From assembly GCF_004328625.1 (NCBI RefSeq), contig NZ_CP032229.1, positions 1,550,001-1,614,000 of the forward strand: DNA of 64,000 nucleotides. The letters run 5' to 3'. Numbering within the stretch: position 1 is the first letter of the stretch; the number at the start of each line of letters is the position of its first letter. The position numbers and the translations under genes are program-made. Shown in pieces: positions 47,080 to 56,100 of this stretch. The DNA is from Streptomyces seoulensis (GTDB lineage Bacteria; Actinomycetota; Actinomycetes; Streptomycetales; Streptomycetaceae). A model generated the notes under the pieces. It had not been told where the DNA came from and searched no databases. It was given only the letters and a program-made list of their open reading frames with translations.

Positions 47080-48222
47080 TCAGAGCAGCACCTTCAGCCG
47101 TTCGGCCAGCAGGTCCCAGCGCCACTTCTCCTCGACCCAGCTCCGGCCGCGCTCGCCCATCCGGCGGCGCAGGCCCTCGTCGGCGAGGAGGGCGGTGATC
47201 CGCTCGGCGGCCTCGGCCGGTTCGCCGCCCCGGACCACCCAGCCGGTCTCGCCGTCGAGCACGGCGTCCGGGGCTCCGCCGGAGTCACCGGCGACCACGG
47301 GCAGCCCGGTCGCGGACGCCTCCAGGTACACGATGCCGAGCCCCTCCACGTCCAGCCCGCCGCGCCGGGTGCGGCACGGCATGGCGAACACGTCCCCGGC
47401 GCCGAAGTGCGCGGGCAGTTCGGCCCAGGGCACCGCGCCGGTGAACCGTACGGAGTCCGCGACGCCGGTCTCGGCGGCCAGCCGGCGCAGGTCGGCCTCG
47501 TAGGGGCCGCCGCCCACGATCAGCAGCACGGTGTCCGGCTCGGCGGCGAGGATCTGGGGCATGGCACGGATCAGCGTGTCCTGGCCCTTCCTCGGCACCA
47601 GCCGGGAGACGCACACCACGACGGGCCGGTCGGTGAGCCCGAGCCGGGCGCGCACCTCGTCGCCGCCGGAGCCGGGGTGGAAGGTCTTCTCGTCCACACC
47701 GGGCGGCAGCTGGACCATGCGTCCGGCCGCCTCAGGGGTGAGCGCGGCGGCGATCCGGGACCGGGTGTACTCGCCGAGGTAGGTGACCGTGTCGGTGGAC
47801 TCGCCGATCCGGCGCAGCAGCCCACGGGCGCCGGGCAGCTGGGCCCAGCCCGCCTCGTGACCGTGGGTGGTCGCCACCAGCCGCCCGGCGCCGGCCTGGC
47901 GCAGCGCCGGTGCCATCAGCCCGAGCGGCGCCGCCGCCCCGAACCACACCGAGGTGCAGCCGTGCTCCCGCAGCAGCCCCACCGCCCGCCGGGTCACCGC
48001 CGGGGTGGGCAGCAGCATGGTCGTACGGTCGCGTACGACGGTGAAGGGCTGCTCGGCGTCGAAGGCGGCGGTCGCCTCGGCGCCCTCCCGGCCGCGCTTC
48101 CAGGTGGAGGCGTAGACGACGATCCGGTCCGGGTCCAGGCGCAGCGCCATGTTGTGCAGGAACGCCTGGATGCCGCCGGGGCGGGGCGGAAAGTCGTTGG
48201 TCACGATCAGGGTCTTGTGCAT
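47080..48222 (-). CDS. GT4 glycosyltransferase, PimB-like
   Basis: 380 residues, GT-B fold. The N-terminal KTLIVTNDFPPRPGGIQAFLHNMALRL is the donor-side start of PimB-type phosphatidyl-myo-inositol mannosyltransferases; the C-terminal half has VVVCVSRLVPRKGQDTLIRAMP, LLIVGGGPYEADLRRLA and the E-x7-E motif EGLGIVYLEASATGLPVVAGDSGGAPDAV. A role in the second mannose addition of phosphatidylinositol mannosides is likely from similarity alone. ATG 48222 follows TAGGGT by 8 nt with no ribosome site. Confidence 0.85.
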   Translation of the reverse strand: MHKTLIVTNDFPPRPGGIQAFLHNMALRLDPDRIVVYASTWKRGREGAEATAAFDAEQPFTVVRDRTTMLLPTPAVTRRAVGLLREHGCTSVWFGAAAPLGLMAPALRQAGAGRLVATTHGHEAGWAQLPGARGLLRRIGESTDTVTYLGEYTRSRIAAALTPEAAGRMVQLPPGVDEKTFHPGSGGDEVRARLGLTDRPVVVCVSRLVPRKGQDTLIRAMPQILAAEPDTVLLIVGGGPYEADLRRLAAETGVADSVRFTGAVPWAELPAHFGAGDVFAMPCRTRRGGLDVEGLGIVYLEASATGLPVVAGDSGGAPDAVLDGETGWVVRGGEPAEAAERITALLADEGLRRRMGERGRSWVEEKWRWDLLAERLKVLL

Positions 48223-48230
48223 CGCCGCCG

Positions 48231-48236
48231 ACCCTA
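48231..48236 (-). promoter_or_regulatory. -10 hexamer of the PimB-like gene
   Basis: TAGGGT, 8 nt before ATG 48222. A -35 is not evident. Confidence 0.4.
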
Positions 48237-48302
48237 CCGGGTGGCCCGACCGGGGCCGGGGCGGGCGGAGTCTGTGGCAGGGACACGGCCGTAAAGGACA
48301 TC

Positions 48303-49574
48303 ATGAGTCTTCCGACGCGCACGACACACGACCGAACGGCAGGGGATCACGTGGACACGAAGGGCGCCGGGCGGTCCCTGGCGTGGCTCGCGGCGGTGTG
48401 GGTGGCGAGCCGTGCCGTGCTGCTGCTGACCGTGTTCAAGGTGATCACCGTCGCGGGTCCGGACGTCACCTCGGACGTGTCGGTGATCTACCGGGGCTGG
48501 TACGAGGTCCTGCGTCAAGGAACGTTTCCGCTGGACGACGTGACCTGGCAGTACCCGCCCGCGGCGGCGCTCGCGGTCCTCTCCCCCGGCCTGCTGCCGT
48601 TCCTGGACTACACGGACGCGTTCTTCGTCCTGTGCTGCCTCACCGACCTCGCGGTGCTCGCCCTGCTGGTGCGCCACGGCCGGGGTCCGGGCCGCTCCCC
48701 GCGCGGGGCCTGGCTGTGGACGGCGGCCGTCCCGCTGCTCGGGCCGACGGTGTACGCCCGCTACGACGTGATGGTGACCGCCCTGGCCGTGGCCGCGCTG
48801 CTGGTGGCCGCCCGGCATCCGCGCGTCTTCGGGGTGCTGACCGCGCTCGGCGCGCTGGTGAAGGTCTGGCCGGCGCTGCTGCTGACGGGCTCCTTCCGGC
48901 GCCGTCCGTGGGCGTCGGCGGCGGTGACGGCGTCCGGGCTCGCGGCACTGTTCGCGGTGTCGATGCCGGGCGCCTTCGCCTTCCTGACCTTCCAGCGGGA
49001 CCGGGGCACCGAGGTGGAGTCGCTGGGCGCGCTGGTCTTCCATCTGGCCCGGCACTTCGGCTGGGAGGGCCAAGTGCTGCTGAACTACGGCTCGATCGAG
49101 TTCCTCGGCCCCTGGGTCGGGGTGGTGAGCACGGCCGCGCTGGTGCTGACCGGGGCCGCGTTCGGCTGGCTGGTGCTGTGGCGGCTGCGGGTGGTGCGCA
49201 CCGATGAACTGACGCTCCCCGAGGCGGCGTTCACGGCGGTGCTGCTGTTCACGGTGACGAGCCGGGTGATCAGCCCGCAGTATCTGGTGTGGCTGACCGG
49301 TCTGGCCGCCGTGTGCCTGACCCACCGCGCGTCCCGGATGACCGCGCCGGCGCTGATGGTGGCGGTGGCGTCCCTGGTGACGCTGCTGGAGTTCCCGATC
49401 GGCTTCATCCACGTGGTGACCAGCGACTGGTACGGCGTGACGCTGATGGTGGTGCGCAACGGCCTGCTGGTCGCCGCCTCCCTGACGGCGGGCCGCCGCC
49501 TGTGGCGCGCCACCGTGTCCCCGGCGCCCCTCGCATCCGCCCCCGCTGCGGCGGAGTCGCCCGTCTCCTCCTGA
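48303..49574 (+). CDS. GT87-family (DUF2029) polyprenol-sugar mannosyltransferase-like protein
   Basis: 423 residues with about ten membrane spans. The GT-C signature is at the first loop: SVIYRGWYEVLRQGTFPLDDVTWQYPPAAALA with conserved acidic residue and the YPP motif. The family uses polyprenyl-phosphate mannose and includes PimE and alpha-mannosyltransferases of actinomycetes. Divergent from the PimB-like gene, so the pair probably serves the same glycolipid. ATG 48303 has AAAGGAC upstream. Confidence 0.85.
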   Translation: MSLPTRTTHDRTAGDHVDTKGAGRSLAWLAAVWVASRAVLLLTVFKVITVAGPDVTSDVSVIYRGWYEVLRQGTFPLDDVTWQYPPAAALAVLSPGLLPFLDYTDAFFVLCCLTDLAVLALLVRHGRGPGRSPRGAWLWTAAVPLLGPTVYARYDVMVTALAVAALLVAARHPRVFGVLTALGALVKVWPALLLTGSFRRRPWASAAVTASGLAALFAVSMPGAFAFLTFQRDRGTEVESLGALVFHLARHFGWEGQVLLNYGSIEFLGPWVGVVSTAALVLTGAAFGWLVLWRLRVVRTDELTLPEAAFTAVLLFTVTSRVISPQYLVWLTGLAAVCLTHRASRMTAPALMVAVASLVTLLEFPIGFIHVVTSDWYGVTLMVVRNGLLVAASLTAGRRLWRATVSPAPLASAPAAAESPVSS

Positions 49575-49577
49575 GAC

Positions 49578-50765
49578 TCAGCCCAGTTGAGCCCGGACGT
49601 AGTCCTGCCACGCGGCGGTGAACTCCTCCGGGGTGGTGTCCAGCACCTTCTTCAGCGCGCCCTCGACCGCGCCGGCCCGGGTGCGGTGGGCGCCGACGGC
49701 CCGGTAGAAGGCGCGCAGTTCCTCCTCGCCCCAGTGCTCGGCGATCATCCGGCAGGCCAGCCAGCCGGACTCGTAGGCGCGGGCCAGCCCGGCCGGGTCG
49801 CCGGTGAAGCCGAAGTCCTTGTCGGCGGGGAGCGTGTCCGGGAGCCGCCCGTCCGCGACCGCGCGGGTCAGCTCGGGGGCGACCTCGCCGGGGGTGCGGC
49901 CGGTGCCGAGGTACCCGGTCCAGTCGGCGTACCCCTCGGAGAGCCAGAGCGGGGTGGCGGCGGTGGTCGCCGAGCGGGTGGCGACATGGGTGGTCTCGTG
50001 CGTGAGCACGACCTGTTTGCCGAGGTCGCCGAGGGCCGCGTACGCCTCCGGGTTGACCACCACCCGGTCGGCGGGGGCCCGTCCGGCGCCCGGGGTCTCG
50101 GCGGTGGTGACGGCGGCGATGCCCCGGTACTGGGCGGCGGGCGAGCCGAGCAGCGCGGCCATGCCGTCCAGCGAGCGCGGCACCAGCACCACCACCCGCC
50201 GGGCCCAGCGGGAACCCCAGGCGCGGGAGACGGCCGGTACGGCGAGGTCGGCGAGCCGGGCGTAGGCGCGCAGGTCCCCGGTGCTCTGCCCGGTGCCCAG
50301 CACCAGGCTGTGCGCGCCGCTGACCGCGCTGACCGGGCCCTGGTCCCAGAGCTGCTGCCCGGCGCCCTGCGCGGGCCCCTCGCCGACGACGTACCAGCCA
50401 CCGTCGGCGGTGTGGCTCAGGGTGAGGGTGCGGCGGGCGGTGACGGGCGCGGTGTCCTGCCCGGCGACCCGGTAGCTCAGCTCGGCGTCCGCGCTGGTGC
50501 CGTCGGCGCGCAGCGAGGTGATCCGGTAGGCCCAGGAGGCCAGCGGAAGGGCCTTCAGCCGGGTGTACGGGGTGCGCGTGCCGGTGGTGGCGTAGGCGGC
50601 CTCGTCGTGGCCGAGCAGGGCGGTGGCCCGGCGGTCGAGCACCCGCTGCACCTCGGCGCGGGCGCCGGTGTCGGGGGCGCGGTGGCCGCATCCGGAGAAC
50701 GCCGGCAGGAGCAGCAGGCAGAGTCCCGCCGCCGCTGCTCGCCACGCTCCGTCCCGGCCGGCCAC
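49578..50765 (-). CDS. Lipoprotein-like gluzincin metallopeptidase
   Basis: 395 residues. A signal peptide with a cysteine at LLLLPAFSGCGH (a slightly non-standard lipobox, Phe at -3) is followed by a helical/beta region and a zinc-peptidase centre HETTHVATRSA (H-E-x-x-H, residues near 280) with the third ligand in WLSEGYADWTGY. The active site is complete. It is probably an extracellular membrane-anchored protease of unknown target. GTG 50765 is preceded by TACGAT 6 nt upstream, so the mRNA may be leaderless. Confidence 0.82.
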   Translation of the reverse strand: MAGRDGAWRAAAAGLCLLLLPAFSGCGHRAPDTGARAEVQRVLDRRATALLGHDEAAYATTGTRTPYTRLKALPLASWAYRITSLRADGTSADAELSYRVAGQDTAPVTARRTLTLSHTADGGWYVVGEGPAQGAGQQLWDQGPVSAVSGAHSLVLGTGQSTGDLRAYARLADLAVPAVSRAWGSRWARRVVVLVPRSLDGMAALLGSPAAQYRGIAAVTTAETPGAGRAPADRVVVNPEAYAALGDLGKQVVLTHETTHVATRSATTAATPLWLSEGYADWTGYLGTGRTPGEVAPELTRAVADGRLPDTLPADKDFGFTGDPAGLARAYESGWLACRMIAEHWGEEELRAFYRAVGAHRTRAGAVEGALKKVLDTTPEEFTAAWQDYVRAQLG

Positions 50766-50771
50766 CGTCCG

Positions 50772-50777
50772 ATCGTA
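50772..50777 (-). promoter_or_regulatory. -10 hexamer of the metallopeptidase gene
   Basis: TACGAT, 6 nt before GTG 50765. Confidence 0.4.
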
Positions 50778-50794
50778 CGGGGTACGGGCTGGTC

Positions 50795-51799
50795 TCAGGG
50801 CCGGGTCACCGTGGAGACCGGCAGCATCCCGACCCGGTCGTAGCGCACCGCCGCGCCGGGGTGGGGCGCGTGAATCACCTGGCCGTTGCCGACGTACATC
50901 GCCACATGGCTGGCGTCGGAGCGGTAGATCACCAGATCGCCGGGGCGGGCCTGGGAGAGCGGGACCCGGTGTCCGGCGTTCCGCTGGGCCTGCGAGGTGC
51001 GCGGGAGCTGGAGGCCGGCCCTGGCGTACGACCACTGCATCAGGCCCGAACAGTCGAAGCCGGAGGGCCCGTTGGCGCCCCACACGTAGGGGCGGCCGAG
51101 GGCGGAGCGGGCCGCGGCGAGCGCGGCGGCGGCCCGGGGGTTCAGGTCGCCGAGGCCGGTGAGGTCGGGGCGCCCGGAGCGGGAGGAGCGGTTGTAGTCG
51201 GCGCGGTCACCGGCGGACAGGGAGTCGAACAGGCGCCGGGCGCGGGTGAGCCGTTCCCGCACCTTCCGCTTGTGCTCGGCGACCGCCTTGCGGCTGCGCT
51301 CCAGGTCGCCGAGCTTGGCCTCGGCCTCGGCCCGCTCCTGGGCGAGGTCGCGCAGCGCGCCGCTCAGTTCGTGCAGCTGCCCGGCCTGGCGGGTGTCGAT
51401 GCGGTCGACGACGGACGCCTTGTCGAGGTAGTCGTCGGGGTCGGCGGAGAACAGCAGGGCGACGGCCGGGTCGATGCCGCCGGAGCGGTACTCGGCACCG
51501 GCGAGCGAACCGAGCCGCTCCCGCAGGGAGTTGACCCGCTGCTGGGTGCGGGCGATGTGGTCCTGAGCGTCGCGGACCTCGTGCCGGAGCCGGTCCGCGC
51601 GCTCGTCGGCCCGGTCGTAGTCCTCGGTGGCGCGCTCGGCCGCCGCGTAGAGCCGGTCCAGTTCGGCGCGGGCGCCGTCACGGGGCGCCGCCTGCGCGGC
51701 GGGTACCGCGCCGAGGGCCGCGGCCGCGGCCGACAGCACGCACAGGGCGGTGACGCCCCGGTCGCATCCGGATGTTGCGGGACGGCGATGGGACGCCAC
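50795..51799 (-). CDS. Secreted NlpC/P60 peptidoglycan endopeptidase (copy 1)
   Basis: 334 residues. Signal peptide (ALCVLSAAAAALGAVPAAQA), a coiled coil of about 170 residues with the conserved GSLAGAEYRSGGIDPAVALLFSADPDDYLDKAS, then the NlpC/P60 domain: catalytic Cys in FDCSGLMQWSYARAG, His in DASHVAMYVGNGQVIHAP. It should cut the gamma-D-Glu-diamino acid bond in the cell wall. GTG 51799 has GGGGAAGGA upstream. A paralogue follows immediately upstream; they are about 180 nt apart. Confidence 0.92.
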   Translation of the reverse strand: MASHRRPATSGCDRGVTALCVLSAAAAALGAVPAAQAAPRDGARAELDRLYAAAERATEDYDRADERADRLRHEVRDAQDHIARTQQRVNSLRERLGSLAGAEYRSGGIDPAVALLFSADPDDYLDKASVVDRIDTRQAGQLHELSGALRDLAQERAEAEAKLGDLERSRKAVAEHKRKVRERLTRARRLFDSLSAGDRADYNRSSRSGRPDLTGLGDLNPRAAAALAAARSALGRPYVWGANGPSGFDCSGLMQWSYARAGLQLPRTSQAQRNAGHRVPLSQARPGDLVIYRSDASHVAMYVGNGQVIHAPHPGAAVRYDRVGMLPVSTVTRP

Positions 51800-51978
51800 G
51801 GCGGTCCTTCCCCTGGACGACGGGAAACGCGCCAGACAGTAGCCGCCGCGGCACCCACCGGCCAACGACCGCCGTGCGCACGCACGGTGACGCCCCGGCG
51901 CCGACGCAGGTCAGCGGCGGGGCGCCAGGGGTCGCGCGGTGCCGTGATTCGCCCGTTCGGGCGGGTGTGGCGGGGGTG

Positions 51979-53019
51979 TCAGACGCGGACGCCGAACATG
52001 AACGGGCCGCCGATGGTGCTCATGGACTCGTAGCGGACGACCGTGCCGGTGCGCGGGGCGTGCAGGATCTGGCCGTTGCCCGCGTAGAGACCGACGTGGT
52101 GGATGTCGTTGAAGAAGAAGACGAGGTCACCGACCTGGAGGTCGCTCGTGGAGTAGATCCGGGTGCCGATGTTGGCCTGCGCCTCGGAGGTGCGCGGGAT
52201 GGAGACACCGGCCTGGGCGTAGGCCCAGGAGGTCAGACCCGAGCAGTCGTACGAGGAGGGGCCGGTGGCGCCGTAGACGTACGGGGTGCCGATCTTGCTC
52301 TGGGCGGCGGAGAACGCGGCTCCGGCGCGGCCCGAGGCGGGGACGGCGTTGCCGAGCTGGACGCGCTCGCTGGAGGAGCGGTCGGCGCGCTGCTGCTCGG
52401 CGGCCAGGGCCTGCTTCTCCTTGGCGGTCAGGGTGTTGAGCAGGCGCTGCGCCTCGCCCAGCTTGCCCTGGACCTCCTTCTTCTTCTTGCCCAGCTCGGT
52501 GCGGGTGGCGGCGAGGTCCTTGAGCTTCTCGGTGGCCTCGGCGCGGTCCTGGGCGAGTTCGCGCTGCTTGTCCTGGATCTTCTTCAGCGCCTCGACCTGC
52601 TGACCGCTCAACTGGTCGAGCGTGGACGCCTTGTCGAGGTAGTCGTCCGGGTCGGCGGAGAGGAAGAGCTGGACCGAGGGGTCGATGCCGCCGCTGCGGT
52701 ACTGGGCGGTGGCGAGCGAACCGAGGCCGTCGCGCAGCTTGTTGAGGTCCTGCTGGCCGCGGGCGACGTTGTCCTGGATCGTGGAGATCTCCTTCTGGAG
52801 CTTCTCCTGCTTCTCCTTGGCGCCGTTGTACTTCTCGGTGGCCTGCTCGGCCTGCTCGTAGAGCTTGTCGACCTGGGCCTTGACCTCCGTCTTGCCCGGC
52901 TTCTCGCTGGGGGCGGCGTTGGCCGCGTTCGCGCTCAGCGCGACGGCGGCGGCGGCCGCGGTGGTCAGCACGGTGACACGCGTGCGGCTCGGCTGCTTGG
53001 GTCGACGATGGGACGCCAC
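51979..53019 (-). CDS. Secreted NlpC/P60 peptidoglycan endopeptidase (copy 2)
   Basis: 346 residues with the same architecture: signal peptide (VTVLTTAAAAAVALSANAANA), Lys/Glu-rich coiled coil with LATAQYRSGGIDPSVQLFLSADPDDYLDKAS, and the catalytic domain (YDCSGLTSWAYAQAG; DIHHVGLYAGNGQILHAP). The coiled coil is thought to hold the enzyme auto-inhibited until a partner such as an FtsEX-type complex opens it. GTG 53019 follows AAGGAG. It has its own strong promoter; I saw no c-di-AMP (ydaO) riboswitch in its leader of about 45 nt. Confidence 0.92.
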   Translation of the reverse strand: MASHRRPKQPSRTRVTVLTTAAAAAVALSANAANAAPSEKPGKTEVKAQVDKLYEQAEQATEKYNGAKEKQEKLQKEISTIQDNVARGQQDLNKLRDGLGSLATAQYRSGGIDPSVQLFLSADPDDYLDKASTLDQLSGQQVEALKKIQDKQRELAQDRAEATEKLKDLAATRTELGKKKKEVQGKLGEAQRLLNTLTAKEKQALAAEQQRADRSSSERVQLGNAVPASGRAGAAFSAAQSKIGTPYVYGATGPSSYDCSGLTSWAYAQAGVSIPRTSEAQANIGTRIYSTSDLQVGDLVFFFNDIHHVGLYAGNGQILHAPRTGTVVRYESMSTIGGPFMFGVRV

Positions 53020-53070
53020 TGAGGACGAACTCCTTCTTGTGAGTGATCACCCGCTCGGAGGTTCGAACCG

Positions 53071-53100
53071 ACCCTAGTGACCCAGTTGTGATCAGTTCAA
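53071..53100 (-). promoter_or_regulatory. Promoter of NlpC/P60 copy 2
   Basis: TTGAAC (53100-53095), 18 bp, TAGGGT (53076-53071). Predicted start near 53064. TGATCA occurs on both sides, at 53044 and 53090. Confidence 0.65.
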
Positions 53101-53229
53101 ATCCTCACAGCAAAAAATCCAGTCCCTCACTGCATATTTTGCACTCAACGCACCAGGCGTGACCTCGGGTTGACGTTCCGTCGTCCACAGACGCCACCAA
53201 TACGGGCATGTGGCACGTCCGTCGGGCGT

Positions 53230-54573
53230 TCAGGACAGTCGCTTGAGAAGTACCGCAGAGGCCACGGGGCGCGCTCCGGCGCGTGCGACCCCGTCCGCCA
53301 CCTCGCGGTCGGTGGACGCCACGATGACCGGCCGGCCCGGCGGTTCGGCGCGCACCAGCTGGCGGATCAGCTCGTCCGCCGTCACGCCCGGCTTGGAGAA
53401 CAGCACCCGTACCCCGCGCGGCGGCGCGAGCAGCACCGGGGCGGCGAGTTCGGCGCCGTCGAAGACACAGGTGACCTCGGCGCCGGTCTGTGCGGCGAGC
53501 GCGGAGAGCTGGCCGAGCAGTCTGAGCCGCTGCTTCTCCAGCGGCATCTGCGGATAGCCGGTCTTGGTGACGTTGTAGCCGTCGACCACCAGATGGGCCT
53601 GCGGCAGCGCGAGCAACTGGTCGAGGATGGCCGGGTCGTGCTCGGACAGGGCGCGGGCGGCGATGTCCTTCGGGGTCATCCGGCCCGGCTCGACGGCGTC
53701 CACGGTCTCCGCCGGGCGCACCGACACCGGGGGCAGGGCGAGTTCACGGCGCAGCCCCTGGGCGGCCTCCAGGACGGTGTCGAGCAGCAGCCGTACCCGC
53801 ATGTCCTCCACGCTGCGGCCCTCGCGGACCGCGCGGCGGGTCGCCTCCAGCGCGGCCTCCGACTCGCCGAGGCGGGTCTTGAGCCGGCGGGACTCGCTCT
53901 CGGCGGCGGAGACGGCCGCCTGGCCCTCGGCCCGCGCGGACTCGGTCTCGGCCCGCTCCTTGCGCAGCGCGGCTTCCCCACGCTTGACGTCGCTCAGGGC
54001 CGAGCGCAGCTTGCGGTGCAGCGCGTCGGACTCCTTCTTGGCCGCGTCCAGCTCGGCGCGCAGCCGGGCGGTCTCGGTACGGGTGTGTTCGCGGGCCCGC
54101 TCCAGCTCCTCGCGGAGCTTCTCCAGCTCGGCGCGGCTCTCCTCCTCCACGCGCTCGGCGTCCGCGCGCTGGGCCTCCTCGCCGGCCGCGGCGACCAGCT
54201 TGGCCCAGCCGGGCGGGCGCAGCACATAGGCGGCGGCCGCGACATCGAGGGGGTCGGCGGCCGGGGGCGGCGACCCCGACTCCAGCGCGCCGCACAGCTC
54301 GGGCTGGGTCTCCTTGTACCGCTCGCCGATCCGCTGCCGGAAGAGGCGTTCGGTCTCCAGCGCGGCGGCCATCGCGTTCCCGGCGAACTTGGCCCGCCGG
54401 GAAGGTGTGAACCGGGCGTACTGCCGCAGGGGGGCGGGCAGTTCGGCCATGGTCAGGGCACCGAAGGCGTCCGAGACGATGCCCACGACCCGGCGGCGCA
54501 CGCCGTCGGGCAGCGGACGGTCAAGCACCTCGGCGGTGCCGTCCTCCGGCCCCCCGCCCGCGGTCTCCACCAT
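53230..54573 (-). CDS. NYN-domain (YacP-like) putative RNase with long coiled coil
   Basis: 447 residues. The N-terminal ~110 residues are a conserved helical region. A charged coiled coil follows (about 130-260, AERVEEESRAELEKLREELERAREHTRTETARL-like), and a C-terminal NYN/PIN-like nuclease domain (about 320-447) has LVVDGYNVTKTGYPQMPLEKQR, VTCVFDGAELAAP, LFSKPGVTADELIRQLVRAEPPGRPVIVASTDREVADGVARAGA. The acidic residues expected in the NYN active site are present. Presumably acts on structured RNA. ATG 54573. Confidence 0.87.
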   Translation of the reverse strand: MVETAGGGPEDGTAEVLDRPLPDGVRRRVVGIVSDAFGALTMAELPAPLRQYARFTPSRRAKFAGNAMAAALETERLFRQRIGERYKETQPELCGALESGSPPPAADPLDVAAAAYVLRPPGWAKLVAAAGEEAQRADAERVEEESRAELEKLREELERAREHTRTETARLRAELDAAKKESDALHRKLRSALSDVKRGEAALRKERAETESARAEGQAAVSAAESESRRLKTRLGESEAALEATRRAVREGRSVEDMRVRLLLDTVLEAAQGLRRELALPPVSVRPAETVDAVEPGRMTPKDIAARALSEHDPAILDQLLALPQAHLVVDGYNVTKTGYPQMPLEKQRLRLLGQLSALAAQTGAEVTCVFDGAELAAPVLLAPPRGVRVLFSKPGVTADELIRQLVRAEPPGRPVIVASTDREVADGVARAGARPVASAVLLKRLS

Positions 54574-54639
54574 CCGTCACACCCCAATGCCCGACATGCC
54601 CGATCCACCTGTCCGAATCCCGCGCGGACCGCCCCGCCC

Positions 54640-54879
54640 TCAGGAGGCGGCGCCCGGCCTGTCCACGAGTTCCACCTGGTCCACCGCGTTGCACCAGCGG
54701 CAACGGACCGACTCGATGGTCTCACTGACCACCTCGCGTTCCTCGACGGTCGGTTCCCCGGCCAGGTCGAGGTGGACGTACTCGACGGCCTTGGAGGAAC
54801 GGGTCACGTCGAACCGGGTGAGGTTGCCGCACAGGGTGCAGCGCCAGCGTGTCGTGGCGGTCGGCGGAGGCACCGTCAT
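54640..54879 (-). CDS. Small protein with two CxxC zinc-ribbon motifs
   Basis: 79 residues. RWRCTLCGNLTRFDV and ESVRCRWCNAVDQVEL supply four cysteines 46 residues apart, a zinc-ribbon arrangement; between them is a strand-rich stretch AVEYVHLDLAGEPTVEEREVVSETI. ATG 54879 was used; GTG 54873 is another possible start. The protein may bind nucleic acid or another protein. Its stop is 66 nt before the NYN gene, so the two could be cotranscribed. Confidence 0.75.
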   Translation of the reverse strand: MTVPPPTATTRWRCTLCGNLTRFDVTRSSKAVEYVHLDLAGEPTVEEREVVSETIESVRCRWCNAVDQVELVDRPGAAS

Positions 54880-55045
54880 GGCGCAGCTCGCTTCCTTCTC
54901 GTCGCGTCCGGCGGACTTCAGCGCGCGCCGGGGTCCCGGCACGTGTGGCCGTAACCCTACGGCCTGCCGGGTGTTCGCCGCCCGCCTGTCCGAAGCGGCG
55001 AGGCGGTCTGTACCAGTGCGTCCGGTTACGTCATGCTCTGTATTC

Positions 55046-55816
55046 ATGATCAGAGAGTGGAGCACGACCGCCGCCCGGACCGTCAGGGCGGCCCGGGGCG
55101 CCCCGGCGCCGCAGACGTACGGCCTCATCGCCCTGTGCTGCCTGATCTTCCTGCTGGGCCCGGCCTCCGGCTTCACCCACTCGTACGGCACCGGGGACGC
55201 GCTGCTCGCGGCACAGCGGGCGTACTTCCGGCACTGGGGGGTGATCCCGGCCGGGCTCTTCGCGGAGCCGGTGCGCGAGGCGCTCACGCCGGTGACCGCG
55301 CTGTTCGTGCACGGGAGCTGGGTGCATCTGCTCGGCAACATGCTGTTCCTCTTCGTCTTCGGCGTGCTCACCGAGGAACGGATGGGCCGCGTCGAGTTCG
55401 CCCTCTTCTACGTCGGCTGCGGCTACCTCGCCCTGCTGGGGTACGCACTGGCCAACGCGGACTCCGAGCAGTCCCTGGTCGGCGCCTCGGGGGCGATCTC
55501 CGCGGTCCTCGGTGCCTTCCTCCACCTGTTTCCGCGGGCCCGTGTCACCAGTCTCCTCCCGTTCCTCTTCTTCCTCCCGCTGCGCTTCCCGGCCTGGGTG
55601 GTGCTGCCCTTCTGGGCCGGGCTCCAGTGGTACGCGGCCGGCCGCGCGCCCGAGGGTCCCGGCGTCGCCTACCTCGCCCATGTGATCGGCTTCTGCCTGG
55701 GCTTCGGCTACGCCTGGCTGCGGTACGGGCGGCAGCGGCGCGAGAAGGACGGGCCGGGCGAGGCTAGAGTTGGGCCCGCCCCGGCTCCGGCGTCCAAGGG
55801 AGAGAACCAGCCGTGA
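55046..55816 (+). CDS. Rhomboid-family intramembrane serine protease
   Basis: 256 residues with six membrane spans. The rhomboid pattern is intact: HGSWVHLLGNMLFLFVFGVLTEERMG, the catalytic Ser in SLVGASGAISAVLGAFLHL (G-x-S-G), and His in AYLAHVIGFCLGFGYAWLR. It cleaves membrane-anchored substrates that are unknown here. ATG 55046 is preceded by CATGCT 8 nt upstream and no ribosome site. The stop overlaps the next gene by four bases. Confidence 0.9.
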   Translation: MIREWSTTAARTVRAARGAPAPQTYGLIALCCLIFLLGPASGFTHSYGTGDALLAAQRAYFRHWGVIPAGLFAEPVREALTPVTALFVHGSWVHLLGNMLFLFVFGVLTEERMGRVEFALFYVGCGYLALLGYALANADSEQSLVGASGAISAVLGAFLHLFPRARVTSLLPFLFFLPLRFPAWVVLPFWAGLQWYAAGRAPEGPGVAYLAHVIGFCLGFGYAWLRYGRQRREKDGPGEARVGPAPAPASKGENQP

Positions 55817-56094
55817 TCACCGCGATCGTCCTGATCAAGACCAGCGTGGACCGGATTCCGGAGATCGCCGAGCAGATCGCCGCGCTGGAGAGCGTGAGCG
55901 AGGTCTTCTCCGTGACCGGCACCTACGACCTGATCGCCATGGTCCGGGTGGCCCGCCACGAGGATCTCGCCGAGGTCATCCCCGGCCGCATCAGCAAGAT
56001 CCAGGGCGTGGAGGGCACCGACACCCATGTCGCCTTCCGCACCTACTCCCAGCACGACCTCGAAGCGGCCTTCGCCATCGGTCTGGACTCCTGA
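55813..56094 (+). CDS. Lrp/AsnC-type ligand-binding (RAM/SIA) single-domain protein
   Basis: 93 residues: only the regulator-of-amino-acid-metabolism domain, with no helix-turn-helix. VTAIVLIKTSVDRIPEIAEQIAALESVSEVFSVTGTYDLIAMVRV and GVEGTDTHVAFRTYS are characteristic. Such stand-alone domains oligomerise and bind amino acids or act as adaptors. GTG 55813 overlaps the rhomboid stop (GTGA), with AAGGGAGAG upstream, so the two are coupled. Confidence 0.9.
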   Translation: MITAIVLIKTSVDRIPEIAEQIAALESVSEVFSVTGTYDLIAMVRVARHEDLAEVIPGRISKIQGVEGTDTHVAFRTYSQHDLEAAFAIGLDS

Positions 56095-56100
56095 GGTCCC

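Noticed and set aside
45466..48294. A 942-codon rightward frame over the acyl-CoA ligase and the PimB-like gene
   Set aside because: It spans two convergent real genes and the terminator between them; residues are low-complexity Gly/Arg/Ala.
53043..53094. Two TGATCA palindromes flanking the NlpC/P60 promoter, and the possibility of a c-di-AMP riboswitch there
   Set aside because: Six-base palindromes are expected by chance, and the 45-nt leader is too short for a ydaO-type riboswitch.
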